Source: Loxodes magnus (lineage: Eukaryota > Ciliophora > Karyorelictea > Loxodida > Loxodidae). Taken from it: a stretch of 64,000 bases of DNA. Of the stretch, positions 1 through 10,911 are shown in pieces. The position numbers were made by a program, and so were the translations under genes. How positions within the stretch are numbered: the first letter of the stretch is position 1; each line of letters opens with the position of its first letter. A model generated the notes under the pieces. It was given only the letters and a program-made list of their open reading frames with translations, was not told the DNA's origin and did not search any database. Location: the NCBI GenBank assembly GCA_946699065.1, contig CAMPDV010002016.1, positions 1-64,000 on the forward strand, in the 5' to 3' direction.

Positions 1-611
1 TGATTATAAACGTTTTAAGTAAAAACTCCTCATTACTATTTCTTGTTAGTGCAAATTTTTTTAACTATGACTGAATATGAAAAGCTTTTTAGTTTAATAT
101 CTCTTTCATTTACTAAATTTCCTATTTGTTTCGGAAAATAAAAATGTTCGAATATCTTTTTTAGTAGATTGTTAATTCACTAAATTTTTATAGCATAAAT
201 CACCCAGTTTCTTCTTATCTTTGAACTTTAGATATTGTTTAATTTAAATCTGAGAATACTTCTAGCAAATTTTAGTATTTAATTTTGAAATAATTCAAAT
301 TTTATCTTATAGAGCTGTAATTATAACTCTCTATTTCAATATAAAATGGAACTATGAATGAAAAGAAAATTAAAGGTATAATATAAGACTTTTTGCAAAA
401 ATAAATAAAAATAAAAATGCAAAATTAAATGTTTGGCGATCTTGGAGATATTTCAACCTTTTTCCCGCCAACTTCTAGATTGATCTAGAAGCATAAAATA
501 AAAGTTTGAAAATCTCTAAAACTCTTCTCCTTGCCCATGTTTGTTGTCCTTGAATTCTTAAATCACCTAGATACTAGATATCATTTTTTCTTGCAAGTTT
601 AACATATTTGC
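1..611. repeat. Terminal direct repeat, left copy
   Basis: Bases 1-611 recur at 63390-64000 with no difference that I can find by eye. This means the underlying molecule is either circular with a 63,389-bp unit, a tandem array of that unit, or a circular contig whose ends overlap. The repeat contains a short GC-richer patch at 435-490 and the C-terminal end of a decayed coiled-coil reading frame on the minus strand. Nothing else is recognisable in it. Confidence 0.93.
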
Positions 612-1010
612 TACTATATAGTCTTTCTCTTTATAGTTTTAGTTGTTACTATCTCTTCTTTTATTTTTCCAAATACTTCTACCAGTTTTAATATTCTTTC
701 TTGAAATTGAGAAACTTCTAGCAGCTTTTTCACAGATATATTTGAGAATTACAATATTAACATCTTTTTACTTGTCCTTTTAGTTGAAATCTTGAGTAAT
801 TTTTGTCTTCAATTATTATTAGATTATTTCTTATTCTTTCAGTTTCATTTAACGGAGCAATTTTATCTGATTTTCTAATATTTTTCTAACTTGTGAATCA
901 ACTCTTTCTACTTCTATTGCTAGTTTTGAGTTTAGCTGTTCTAGTCTTGCTAAATATTTCAAAATACGTTAAGGTCTCTTTCTTATGCCTTTGATCCAAT
1001 TCTGTATTTA
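575..1010 (-). pseudogene. Decayed coiled-coil protein with HTH-like motif
   Basis: Read on the minus strand with TAA/TAG as Gln and TGA as Trp, this stretch gives a charged heptad-rich segment (motif KYLARLEQLNSKL near 930-890) followed by ICEKAARSFSISRKN near 742-697. The second motif aligns with ICTRIAKNFRISRKNF in the intact-looking gene at 53472-54110, so the two are probably family members. At least one frameshift separates the first residues from the coiled coil, and no start codon is evident. Its function is unknown. The SRKN motif looks like the recognition part of a helix-turn-helix, which is an inference from pattern only. Confidence 0.45.
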
Positions 1011-1640
1011 AATTTAAATTTTTACAAAAATATGAAAATTCTATTTTAATTTTTAAATAAATAAAGAAAAAACATACTAATTTTTCTATAATTTAAATTT
1101 TCTCAATTAATTTACCAAAGTTTGTTTAAATCTTAAATTAAAAAAATTTTGCATCTATCGACTACATATCTTTACGTAAAAATAAAGTTTTTAGTAATTT
1201 AAAAAATTTATTTGAGATTAAATTAATTAAACGACAAAGTTAATTTATTTTTTTTAAAATTCTTTCTTTAAAAACATTAATATGAAAAAAAGTTGCCATT
1301 TATACAATAAAATAAACTTATATAATCTATGTTTATCTCATTTAATTTGGCTAATTTATCTATTTTTTTTATATAATAAAGAATTTTAATTATAGAGTGC
1401 GTAGAACCAGGTTGGTATGCAACTTTTTCAATATTAATATTAATATAAAAGTGTTCTCATTATTAATGTTATTCATTCTATTCATTCAGTAAATCACATC
1501 AGCTTTTCCAAGTGGAAAAAACGACCTATTAATAATTAAAAAAATGGAAAATTACTAGTAAAAAATCTCTTCTAAAAAGGAATCATCTTAGTACAGTTAT
1601 GCGTAATAAAAAATAATTAAAAAACTCTAAATCATGCAAT
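1011..1640. other. AT-rich, no gene recognised
   Basis: Low-complexity A/T sequence. I see no motif, repeat or structured element that I can support. Confidence 0.6.
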
Positions 1641-2160
1641 AAAAAATTTTAAGCTATAAAGAACTATACAAGAAATTGAAAGAAAAAATGAAAACTTGAT
1701 GAGTAATTCAAAAGAGAGAACATTGAAAATGAAAAGCTAGGAATTATAAGAATAGAATAACTAGAAACAAAATTTAATCAAATCGTAGAGCTAACTGAAA
1801 GCATATTACTGCAAAAATTTAGATGAATGATCCGATGATTGTAAAGAGAAAGCCTAAAGAAGATTATATTCCCAAATGGAAATCAAAAAGATGTTAAAAA
1901 TTAAAGCAACCTAAGCAAAAGTTAGAAACTGCTTACATATCAAATAAAAAAAAAATAAAATAGAGAACTAATAAGAAACAATCTCGAGGATTTTTTGAAA
2001 ATAAGAAGGTAAATTATACAGGAAAAATAACTCAAGATAAACAAAGAAATTATTAACATAAAGAAGGCAGCAAACAGTTTATTAAAAAAATGAATGAGAA
2101 TCGATCTTTCAGAAACTCTAAGAAAAAATAGAATAAAAATTTTTAGAAGATAAGATATGT
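1640..2160 (+). pseudogene. Coiled-coil protein fragment
   Basis: In the altered code this reads as a Lys/Glu/Gln-rich frame (motif EIERKNENLMSNSKERTL) followed by KNLDEWSDDCKEKAQRR, a composition typical of coiled-coil protein and unlike the surrounding AT noise. No start codon or domain name can be given. The frame runs directly into a truncated tRNA-Lys relic at 2170, so the gene is broken there. The reading rests on amino-acid composition, because stop-free frames are expected by default in this code. Confidence 0.35.
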
Positions 2161-2169
2161 AAAATGGCC

Positions 2170-2209
2170 CGAACCCACCAAATTAAGAGTCTGACTGAGC
2201 TAGCCGGGC
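2170..2209 (-). pseudogene. tRNA-Lys(CUU) relic, 5' part only
   Basis: The reverse complement carries GCCCGGCTAGCTCAGTCAG, then ACTCTTAA (anticodon CUU) and GGTGGGTTC, identical to the relic at 2822-2877, but the 3' acceptor half is gone. The shared flank (about 40 bases beyond 2209 matches the sequence beyond 2877) shows that both relics and their 5' flanking DNA were duplicated together. Confidence 0.7.
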
Positions 2210-2308
2210 TTATTCTTTATAACTCATCTTTCTTAAATAATTTTTATTTGCTTTATTCTCAATATAAATGTAAATATAATGTGCGTTTTTTTCGAACTTA
2301 GAAATAAC

Positions 2309-2735
2309 TCTTTTATGATTGATTTTCATTACTCAAGTATATTCACATATTTTTAAAACTAAATTGTATCTATTTTAACCAGTTTTTAAAACTTAAACAT
2401 CGTAATAGTTATATCAAAAGAAAACGGGCCATAAAGATGTGCTTATTTTTAACTATATTAAACTTTTTTACTTTTTAGGAAGTTAAAGATGACTGTATAT
2501 GGCAGGAAATATTCTGAGATTAAATCTCTTTTTTACAAATTTATTTTTAGACCAAAATCTTAAATAAATGTTATTTGAAAATATTTAAAAAATATTAGAG
2601 CATTTTAAATATGCCTTCAAAACTTATGATTTCAAGTTTATAGCAACTACTAAAATGACTAATTTGCTGTTTTTAAAAATAACATCCTTATAGATACTCA
2701 TATGAAATAATTTTGCACTAAAAAGATTCAAATGT
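2309..2735. repeat. Dispersed repeat S, copy 1
   Basis: Matches 25662-26155 in direct orientation. Copy 1 is shorter because of many separate losses of about 3-10 bases (for example near 2395, 2453, 2500, 2525, 2565 and 2615). The match ends inside the 5' arm of the tRNA-like element at 2725-2795. I see no convincing reading frame. Confidence 0.8.
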
Positions 2736-2795
2736 CCAGTGGTTAGAATATTCTACTATAACTCGAAAGCCCCGAGTTCAAATCCTGATATTATC
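2725..2795 (+). tRNA. Degenerate tRNA-like sequence
   Basis: An A-box-like TGGTTAGAAT (2740-2749) and a B-box-like GAGTTCAAATC (2774-2784) are correctly spaced. An anticodon stem TTCTA/TCGAA closes a loop CTATAAC, which gives anticodon AUA with U33 and A37. A T-run follows at 2796, as expected for Pol III termination. The acceptor and T stems are only partly paired, so this is probably a relic rather than a working tRNA. The body resembles Glu/Gln-type tRNAs, but identity cannot be fixed. Confidence 0.45.
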
Positions 2796-2821
2796 TTTTT
2801 ATTAATTAATAAAAATAAAAA

Positions 2822-2877
2822 CGCCCAACGTGGAGCTCGAACCCACCAAATTAAGAGTCTGACTGAGCTAGCCGGGC
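2822..2877 (-). pseudogene. Truncated tRNA-Lys(CUU)
   Basis: The reverse complement starts GCCCGGCTAGCTCAGTC and ends GGTTCGAGCTCCACGTTGGGCG-like, the two ends of eukaryotic tRNA-Lys(CUU). ACTCTTAA preserves the anticodon loop. The element is 56 nt instead of about 73. The end of the D arm, the 5' anticodon stem and part of the variable region are missing, so it cannot fold as a tRNA. Acceptor ends are preserved better than the middle, which suggests an internal deletion. Confidence 0.8.
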
Positions 2878-2920
2878 TTATTCTTTATAACTCATCTTTC
2901 TTAAATAATTTTTATTTGTT

Positions 2921-4170
2921 TTATTATTGTAATTTTTTTTTACTTCATTTTTTTTTTACTTTTTAAACTTTTATATCATTTTTTTATCAATTTTTATTCG
3001 TTTCATTTTTTCTTATTTTTAAAGTTTTGATTTATGTTTTATATTTTTTTCTGCTTTTTTTCTAATTGCTTTATAATGATTTTTTTTTTATTATAATTTT
3101 TTTTAAAGTAAGTGATTTGATATATAGATTTATGATAGATACTCATTTTTATTTATTCGAAAATTATTTTAATTAATTTTTTAAATTTTTTATTATAATT
3201 TAACTTTTTTTTTTTTTCGATGTTTATGTTTACATATACAATATTTAACTTATATACAAATTTTTAAGAAACGGTAAATTTTCTTTAAATTTAAATCTTT
3301 TTATGTTTGACTTTCTTTTAAATATTGATCAAATAGATTTGTAAGATTTTTTATTCTTTAATTTATGAATTTTCGTTTTAAGACATATTAACTAATATTA
3401 AAAAAATATTTTAAGTGATTTTTTTATTATTAATCCAAAAAAAGTTTTTTAATCTATTCTTTTTGAATATAAATCATAAAAAAATTAAAATTAAATAAAA
3501 AATAAATAATTTGTTTTCTTTATGTTATGGCTCTTTTTGATTTCTAAGGTTTTTATATTTTTCTCGAATCAAGTTTTTTTTTCTTCCAAAAATTTCTTTT
3601 TTCTAAGCAGCCTTTATTTTCAATTCTTTTCTCATTAGTCATAGTTGAAACCTCTATCTTGTTTTCATCTCTTTATATATAAAAGATAAATTTATTTTAA
3701 AGGCTTTTATTAAGTAAAGGAATGGATATGAAAACGTGACAGATTTTTTTTAAATTATAATAATTAAGTCTAATAAATAGGTTTGAAATGTTTACATTCT
3801 TTAGTTTATATTTACTTTCTTAATTTAAAAAAAAATTCATTTTTCGAATGTTTTTTAGAATTTTTATTCTCTTTATAGGTGATTTTTTTATTATCATGCT
3901 TTTAAACTTTCTTAGTTAATAAAGTATCTTAACTTCTATTAAGATTTAGTTTTTTAATTTTTTAATTTAGTAAATAGTTTCTTATTATTTTTATCTTTTG
4001 TTAATTATTAAGTTTTATTTTACTTTTATATTGTAAAAGCTCTGTTTTTGGTAAATTTTTCTTTGTATTTAGCTCATATAAAGAATTTCTAAAGGAAAGT
4101 TCTGTTTAGGATTTAAACGTTCTAATTTTATATTTTCGAAAAATTTTTAATTTTACTATCTTTTTAGTGT
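2921..4170. other. T-rich, no gene recognised
   Basis: Long T-rich runs with little other structure. No motif or repeat to report. Confidence 0.6.
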
Positions 4171-4172
4171 AA

Positions 4173-4700
4173 ATGTTAGAGGACTTTGAGTATGAATTAA
4201 AAAATTGGCTTATCAAAGATATAAATGTAATAGTGCTAGTGATGAGGTTTTTTTTGGTATTTATGTCCAAATTAAAGTACAACTAAGCTAAAAAAGATTA
4301 AAGCCATCTGTCCAGTTATTAAAATTGTTAATAAGAAATATAAGATATAAACCTTAAACTAGGGAAACATTTTTTAGATCATATAAAAACAAATTAAAGT
4401 TTTACATTTTTCTGACCTAAATCATTAGATAATAATTAGAAGTTTGAAATCAAATTAAGAAGATAACTTGAAATTTTTAGTTAAACATGAAGCGCTTTCT
4501 GTAATTTATAAACAGTTTCAATGAAATAGAATTAATTCCAATTAAAGAAATAAATAAAAATAAAAAGAAACAAAGAAAGGCAAATATCTTGGAACAAGTT
4601 ATAGATTAAACAACAATTTTTGGCTTTACGTGTATTTAGATAATTTTATCTTAACATTCTTCACATTAAAAGCCTTAATTACAAATATTTTTGCTAGTTT
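4173..4700 (+). pseudogene. Possible decayed ORF, unassigned
   Basis: From the ATG at 4173 the altered code gives MLEDFEYELKNWLIKDINV, then a mixed charged sequence. A frame change near 4530 leads to a basic stretch containing KEINKNKKKQRKANILEQ. The composition is protein-like, but no family motif is visible and there is at least one frame change. TTTTTAG lies just upstream (4161-4167) and could be a splice acceptor. Support is weak because all frames are open in this code. Confidence 0.28.
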
Positions 4701-5107
4701 ATTGACTCTTTTAATTTAAAATCTTAAAAGCAAAATGGTATTATGATTATTAAAATAGTGATGAAAAGAAGTTAATGTAAGAAGTAGCTATAATAATAAT
4801 TAATAAAGAGATTGTTCAAAGAACTATAAATAAAGCAAAATAATAATAAGTAAAATAATGTTTAATTAAACATAGTTAACTATACTGCTTATATCATTTA
4901 ATACTTTGAAGATTATTAATAAATTTAATTTTAATTAAAAAGAGTTCTTATTTAATAAGCAAATAAAATATTCTATTTTTAAAAGAAATGTTGGAATACT
5001 TAAAAACCTTATCTAAAATCATATTTCTACAAATACAAGCTGAGTAACAGCATAAAAAATAAATAATAAGTAATAGCTAGTAAAAATAGAATAACTTAGA
5101 ACAATAA
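4701..5107. other. AT-rich, no gene recognised
   Basis: A/T-rich spacer between two candidate reading frames. Nothing else seen. Confidence 0.5.
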
Positions 5108-5692
5108 TCATTAGGGAGATATTCTATATAACAAAAATTAAATTTTTATGTTAAAATAATCTATTTAAGCTGAATCACTAGTGAGGAATTAAGAACACTT
5201 GAAATCGAACTTGTTAAAAAGAAAATCTTCTTTTCTAATGTCTATTAATAGATACTTAAGTCACTGAAATAGTTCTGCTCGGATTTGAATATTCGGACCT
5301 TATCACCTTTTTCCATACTTATTTTTGATTGAAAGGTAGTCAGAATCCATTTCTTTACGCTCTGAATACTGTAAATGTCGTGCTTTTAAGAATATTCTTT
5401 TTAGGATTAAAAGGTAATTTCATTCTTGATTAATCAGAAGTAGATACGTTAAAGACATCTCTTGATTTCTTCTTTCTATTTTAGCTATAGATCTTTTTAC
5501 ACAGATAAATCCCTTCTAGTGTTTTTTCCGAGCAAAAGAATCAAATGTGCTATAGAATAAGAATCTTCTATCAATTTGATTATTTTAAATAGAAAGATTC
5601 ATCTTTCATCTCTTCTTTATTTTCTAAATATTTGTTAGTTTTTATTTTTAATATAGATAAGTGTTTTTTAGTTGTGGCTGAATATTTTCCAT
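5108..5692 (-). CDS. Unassigned ORF with C-terminal hydrophobic stretch
   Basis: The start ATG is at 5692-5690 (MENIQPQLKNTYLYQKQK). The frame stays protein-like for 194 codons in the altered code, including KRSIAKIERRNQEMSL and YSERKEMDSDYLSIKNKY. TGA is read as Trp at several internal positions (KRW, NQEW, GKRW, LFQW). I take TGA at 5110-5108 as the stop. If it is also sense, a strongly hydrophobic segment follows that could be a membrane helix. The frame has no break that I can see and lies head-to-head with WD40 copy 0, just outside the inverted repeat. No family is recognised, so no function is assigned. Confidence 0.5.
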
Positions 5693-5933
5693 TTTGTTTG
5701 GCTTTAAAATTTTAAGATTAACTAAAATTAAAAAAATTATTAAGCTAGATTACATCTAAAGCATTTAAAGAGTTAAAGTTAAAGTTAAAAGATAATTAAA
5801 GTGCTTTAGTTAAGCTACTACATATAAGTATGCTTAATAAATTATTTATTAGTTTAATTGTATTTAAATTAAGTAAGTAAAATTTATTGACTTATTTAAT
5901 TAAATATTTATTAAAGTAAGTTATAAAAATTAA

Positions 5934-7002
5934 ATGGAGAAAAAAGAAAAGCAATTTACTAAAATTATTTTTTAAAGAAAACTCTTAAGAGCGAGAAGCC
6001 ACATTCTAGGGAAAGTATCTCTACTTCATTTTAAGTATGAAATTCTGCCTAACTTATGCTACTAAAAGTTAATAAATAAGATCAGTTATGACCAAAGTAA
6101 AGGTATTTCTTTACTATTTTTTAGACTAAGTCATTAATAGCACTTCAGATGTTTTATCGGCAGCCATATCAAGTGACCTGAATTGAATTGTATCAGGTTC
6201 AGGATATCATGAATTTCCAATAAAAATCTGGAATTTCCAGACTGGTTCTCTCATAAGAACTATAACAGGACATACTGATTATGTTAATTCGGTAGTAATC
6301 TCCTATGACTCTAGATATATTATATCGGGATATGCTGATAACACGGTCAAGATCTGAAATTCATAGACTGGTTCTCTCATAAGAACTTTAACGGGGCATA
6401 CTTCCTCAGTTAGATCAGTAGTAATCTCCTATGACTCGAGCTATATTATATCAGGATCTTACGATAACACCATAAAGATCTGAAATTTCCACAATGGTGC
6501 TCTCCAAAGAACTTTAACGGGATATACTTCTGATGTTATATCGGTAGTACTCTCCTATGACGCTAGATATATTATATCGGGATCTTCTGATAAAACTATA
6601 AAGATTTGGGATTTCTAGATTGGTCAGCCTGTGCGAACTCTTACTGGGCATTCAGGTTCTGTTTATTCGGTGATAGTGTCTAAAGATAATAGGTATATAA
6701 TATCAGGTTCGGATGACAATACTATTAAGATATGGGATTTCTCTTCTGGTTAGTGTATTCGTACTCTTTAAGGTCATACAGATGTTGTATGAAGTATTAA
6801 GTTAAGTGTTGATTCAAGTGTTATCTTTTCTGGTTCAAGGGATAAAACAATCAAGATATGGAACTTTGATAAGGGTGAGTGTATATAGACTTTATAAGGG
6901 CATACAGGATGAATATGGTATATAGCATTGAGTGTTGATAATAGATGGTTGATATCGGGAGGACTTGACAAGATGATAAGAAAGTGGAGAGTTTCGAGTT
7001 GA
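5934..7002 (+). CDS. WD40 seven-blade propeller, copy 0
   Basis: The exons are 5934-6096 and 6125-7002, with a 28-nt GT-AG intron at 6097-6124. They encode 346 residues ending SS-TGA. Residues 1-54 form a basic N-terminal region (MEKKEKQFTKIIF...), and the rest is seven WD repeats of about 42 residues with GH and IKIW motifs. In-frame TGA stands at the Trp of several IKIW motifs, and TAG/TAA stand where paralogues have CAG/CAA, so translation needs the reassigned code. The product is probably a soluble scaffold propeller, as is usual for the family; no partner is known. It is intact. Unlike the other copies it lacks the conserved upstream hairpins, so its expression may differ. Confidence 0.9.
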
Positions 7003-8020
7003 GTAACTTGCTATTTGACTTAATTTAATTTTACGATTAAAGATATAAGATATTGGTAATGCATTTAAATGAATGTTTAATGTTAATAATGTTTTTAGTT
7101 ATATGAAGTTTTTTAATTATTAATTAAAAATTTGTTATATTGTTAAATATTATTAGTTTAAAAAAAAGGTTGAGTGATAGGTTATAGAAATTAGTGAGGT
7201 ATGTTGATTTAAAGTGGTAATGTTTAAAAATATTTAAAATATAATTTTATTAAAAGAAGACGTATAATAAATTTAAGTTTTATTTTATTCGATAAAATTT
7301 TATAGATTTATTTTTAGATTTTGTAAAAAATTTCAAGTTAAGTATAAATTTTAATTTTTTTGTGGAGTAGTTAAAATATTATTTATAAGGTTAAAGTTGG
7401 TTATAATCTTGATTATTAATTAAAAAATTTAATTATTTCGGGATAAAAAATTCTGAATAGGAATAAATTTTTTTATTTCGGGATGAAAAAAGTTAAAAGG
7501 GAATAAAATTTCAAAAAAAATTTCAAATATAACAGATTTTTGAAAAAAATAGGAATTAAAAAAATTTTTTAGTATAATTAGAATTTGTAAATCTTCTTTT
7601 TAAAATGGTATTTTGTAAAAATGAAAACACTTATTTTTGTTTTAAGGAAAAATATTTGATTTTTTTTGATTTTAGCAAATTTTTTGTTGCTTTTTTATTT
7701 CAAGAAAAAAAATTTGATAAGTTTAATTTTTTTGAAATTGAAAAAAAAAAGCTATTGTTTATGTTTTTGATAAAAATGAATTTTTTTTGACTTGAACTAA
7801 AATTTAAAAAATTTTAATTTCTTTTCAAGTAAATGAAAAACTAGTGATAAAATTTTTTAATTTTATAAGAATTTACTTAATTGAGAAGGATCTCAATTAA
7901 AAAGAGAGAAAAGAAAGTAAAGAATGAAATTGGGAAAAATTATTTTTTATTTTTTAGCTCTGAGTCTTACACTTCAAAAGATTTTCGGGATGGATAAATT
8001 AAAAAAAAGGGTTAGATTTT
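7003..8020. other. 3' flank of WD40 copy 0
   Basis: G-over-C skewed, AT-rich sequence conserved (inverted) downstream of the other WD40 genes. It contains two copies of the ttcgggat/atcccgaa motif (7438-7500) that is expanded as a 40-bp minisatellite in R3. I see no gene. Confidence 0.6.
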
Positions 8021-8059
8021 TGATAGATATAAAAATTTTTAACAATGGTTTTTAAATTA

Positions 8060-8330
8060 AGATATCAAAGATTAAGCTTATGAACTTCTTGACACATTGC
8101 TAAATAAGTTTGATGAGAATCCACATATACTGACGGGAAATTTCAACACTCTTTTATAAGGTTTTGCATACAATCCTGAAAATAATTTGATAATACATAT
8201 AAATTATAAGAATTTCTCCTAAAAAATGATCTTGAAATAATGAATGATAGTAAAGTTAAATACATGTATACAAAGAAACTGTATAATTGTGGTGTAATAA
8301 TTATATCATTATAAGCACCAATTTAAAGTA
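8060..8330 (+). pseudogene. LINE endonuclease fragment
   Basis: The frame reads NPHILTGNFNTLLQGF, a degenerate version of the SPHILMGDFNAPLQDY motif of the APE endonuclease at 10912-11640. It is followed by LNTCIQRN, which matches the downstream NTCIHKG. The catalytic Asp of GDFN is Asn here, and frame changes follow, so it is a dead 5'-truncated fragment of a second LINE copy lying directly against the end of R0. Confidence 0.65.
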
Positions 8331-8370
8331 AAATAAATGAAAATACTTAAAATTCACTAGTTTTAACTAG

Positions 8371-10860
8371 CGACTCTTCTTTAATTGATTATAAAAAAGC
8401 TTTAAACTCGTAGATAAATCACAGGCAGGCGCATAAAAACCTCCAAATAAAAGAATTATAGTTGCTAAAAAATCAAATAAGTAAACATAATAATGGATTT
8501 ATTAAGAAAATTACTAAGTATCTGTAGTTAAAAACTAGAAAAATAAGTTCTTACGCGTTCCACTGAAATCACTTCGAAATTCTCTTCATCATGGACATAA
8601 ATTTTAGCATCTATTGAAAGAAAAATAAACCTATAGGTAGAAAACTAGCTTAACCGCCTAAAATACTTACGCCGAATATTTAAAAAGATCATCCAAAAAA
8701 TCTTCTCAAAATTAAGATATTATCTAAGACACTCCGATCTCTTAAGATATGCTTTCAAATCTGAATTAAATATTAAATAAAAATATACTTTTACAATAGT
8801 CAAAAAGTACGTAAAATTTGATTTATTTTTGAATAATAGTAACCAGTAATTCGATTAAATTGAATGTAATAAAAACAGTTAAAAGTAAGACAATAATATT
8901 AATTCTGTTAATTCAAAGTATCACTATTTATCTGATCTTAAGAATTAAAATAAACAACTTTAATAAAATGTTGACCCAATAAATGCAATATAAAATTAAG
9001 CAATTAATAATTAATTTAATGAAAATTAGTTTATTTAATAAATAAAAGTACTTAAATAGGATATATAAAGACTAATAGATAAGAACTTTTTATTAAATGA
9101 AAAATTAGATAGTACAGAAACAAAATACGAACTAGAAAAATAAACCTGATAAATAACTAAGAATCATCAAAAGCATATTATAAAGCATATATTAATAAAA
9201 TTATTAGAAATAAAAAAAATTAGTTACTAAAATTTGACTTATAATATTATTAGGAAAAGTTATTGAAAAATAATTAAATATTATAACAGATAAAAAATAA
9301 CCTATTAATAATTTTAAAGTAGAAGATTAAACTGAACAATTTCATTAGATAATGTTACTTATAAATAATATCTTTCTTTAGTAAAACATAATTAATAACT
9401 ACTTTTAGAAAATTTTTCAATAAAAATTTGAGAGGAATTAGTTTTCATTTTAATCCAAAGAGTAAATAAGAATTCATGAATAATCAGTATAAACAACTTA
9501 TGTCAATTCTAAAGAGATAACTGTTGAAACAGATTTTATAATAAAATGTATTGAATAAAGAACTTAAACTAACAATAGAGTTTTTATAAATTAAGAAGCG
9601 TAAACGCAATAGATAAATTGGAAATGGACCAAACATAAACTGAAGAATCATAATTATATTCAAAATAGGAATATTTAAAATAATAAATTTCATTCTACTA
9701 ATAGTAATTTTCTGGACAACAACACATTTGGTAACTACTTTAAGAAGTTTGATAATAAAAGGCTAATATTTAACTTGAATTAAACTATATTTTTAATTAT
9801 AATTAATAGCTGAAATCTTAAAATTAAAAAGTAACTGATTAAGTATAAATATTATAAAGCTAACTTGAAATTTTTAACTTTGAATGAGAAAAGAAATATT
9901 CTTAGAAATCGGATTTTTGTAATAATCATTAATAGAATCTATAACTTAAAGAATTGGATTATTAAAGCATATTAAGTTCATTACATTTGTAAAAAAATAA
10001 GTATATCCAAGAATTTAAAGATGCTTTCAGATAAACAAAAATACCTTAACTATAGAATGATTACACACAGGTTGAAATTTAATCCAGTGATTAAAAAATT
10101 CAAACAATTATTTTGACTTTAGATATGCTACTGGAACAGACCTACTACATTTGAATTAAATTTCCTAGTGCGACTATATTGATTCTAAATACATAATAAA
10201 TAATATGATCAATTAAATGAGTAACTAATCAATCAAATCAAAGCTTTTGATAAAGTTGCATAAGAAAAATGTACTTTAATGGAAAATCTGAAATAGAACC
10301 AAATTTTTAAGTAGTTAATTTCTTCCAATTTAACATTTCTATCCATAAAATTCTGTGAATAATCTTTTTAGATTTTCAACAACTCTCATTCATGAAATCT
10401 AAAATAGGATACTTAAGCAAATTCTTTGGAATAAGATTTTATAAATTAATTAAAGAGAAAACATCCAGATCCATACTTTCCATCTACTAAATAACATATC
10501 AATAAAATGGAAGAAAATTAGGCTTTTATAAAAAATTACAATGTTAATTCAAAATAGCTAAGAGACTTTATATTATCTAACTTTTGAAGAAGAACTAATT
10601 TCTAAACTATAATTTAAAGCAGATACGTTGTACTTGACTAAGAACTTGATAAAGGATAGATTGACAGTCAAGTAGTTAAAATTAACATTGATAAGAGATT
10701 ATTAAAGATATATAGCAGAAAATATCTCTATATTATAATTTAATTTTATGACTAAAATAAATAACATTAAAAAAATAGGTTCATCTTGAAATCAGTGGAC
10801 AAAAAAAGAAATTTTAATTTATGAACCTGGGTGGAAAAGAGGCTCTTAACTAAATCAACA
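8371..10860 (+). pseudogene. Probable LINE ORF1-like region
   Basis: Several long frames read as protein in the altered code. At 8371-8770 there is a Lys/Gln-rich coiled-coil-like segment (KELQLLKNQISKHNNGFIKK) followed by a basic, Pro-containing segment (GRKLAQPPKILTPN). At 9420-9780 a Q/N/K-rich frame follows, and 10620-10740 reads ELDKGQIDSQVVKINIDKR. A coiled coil plus a basic region ahead of an endonuclease is the layout of a LINE ORF1, hence the call. No zinc knuckle or RRM is visible, and the frames do not join without shifts. These could instead be remnants of several elements. Confidence 0.4.
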
Positions 10861-10911
10861 AGGAAAAAAAATTATTTTAGATCAAGATAATCACTAAAGA
10901 GAAGTAGCGTC

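Larger units (their letters stand above)
5825..8020 (+). repeat. Inverted partial copy of the large repeat (R0)
   Basis: The sequence is the reverse complement of roughly 18950-21320 in R1, with corresponding parts in R2 and R3. It carries a complete WD40 gene and about 1 kb of its 3' flank, but only about 109 bp of 5' flank. The hairpin-containing upstream region of the other copies is absent. At the far end the match fades just after the ttcgggat motif near 7988. Confidence 0.88.

Noticed and set aside
1..611. Telomere or chromosome end
   Set aside because: No C4A2/C4A4-type repeats occur, and the same sequence occurs internally at 63390.
5934..7002. Glu instead of Gln for TAA/TAG
   Set aside because: Homologous positions among WD40 copies and blades show CAG/CAA replaced by TAG/TAA, which supports Gln. 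No GAA/GAG replacement was seen at these positions.
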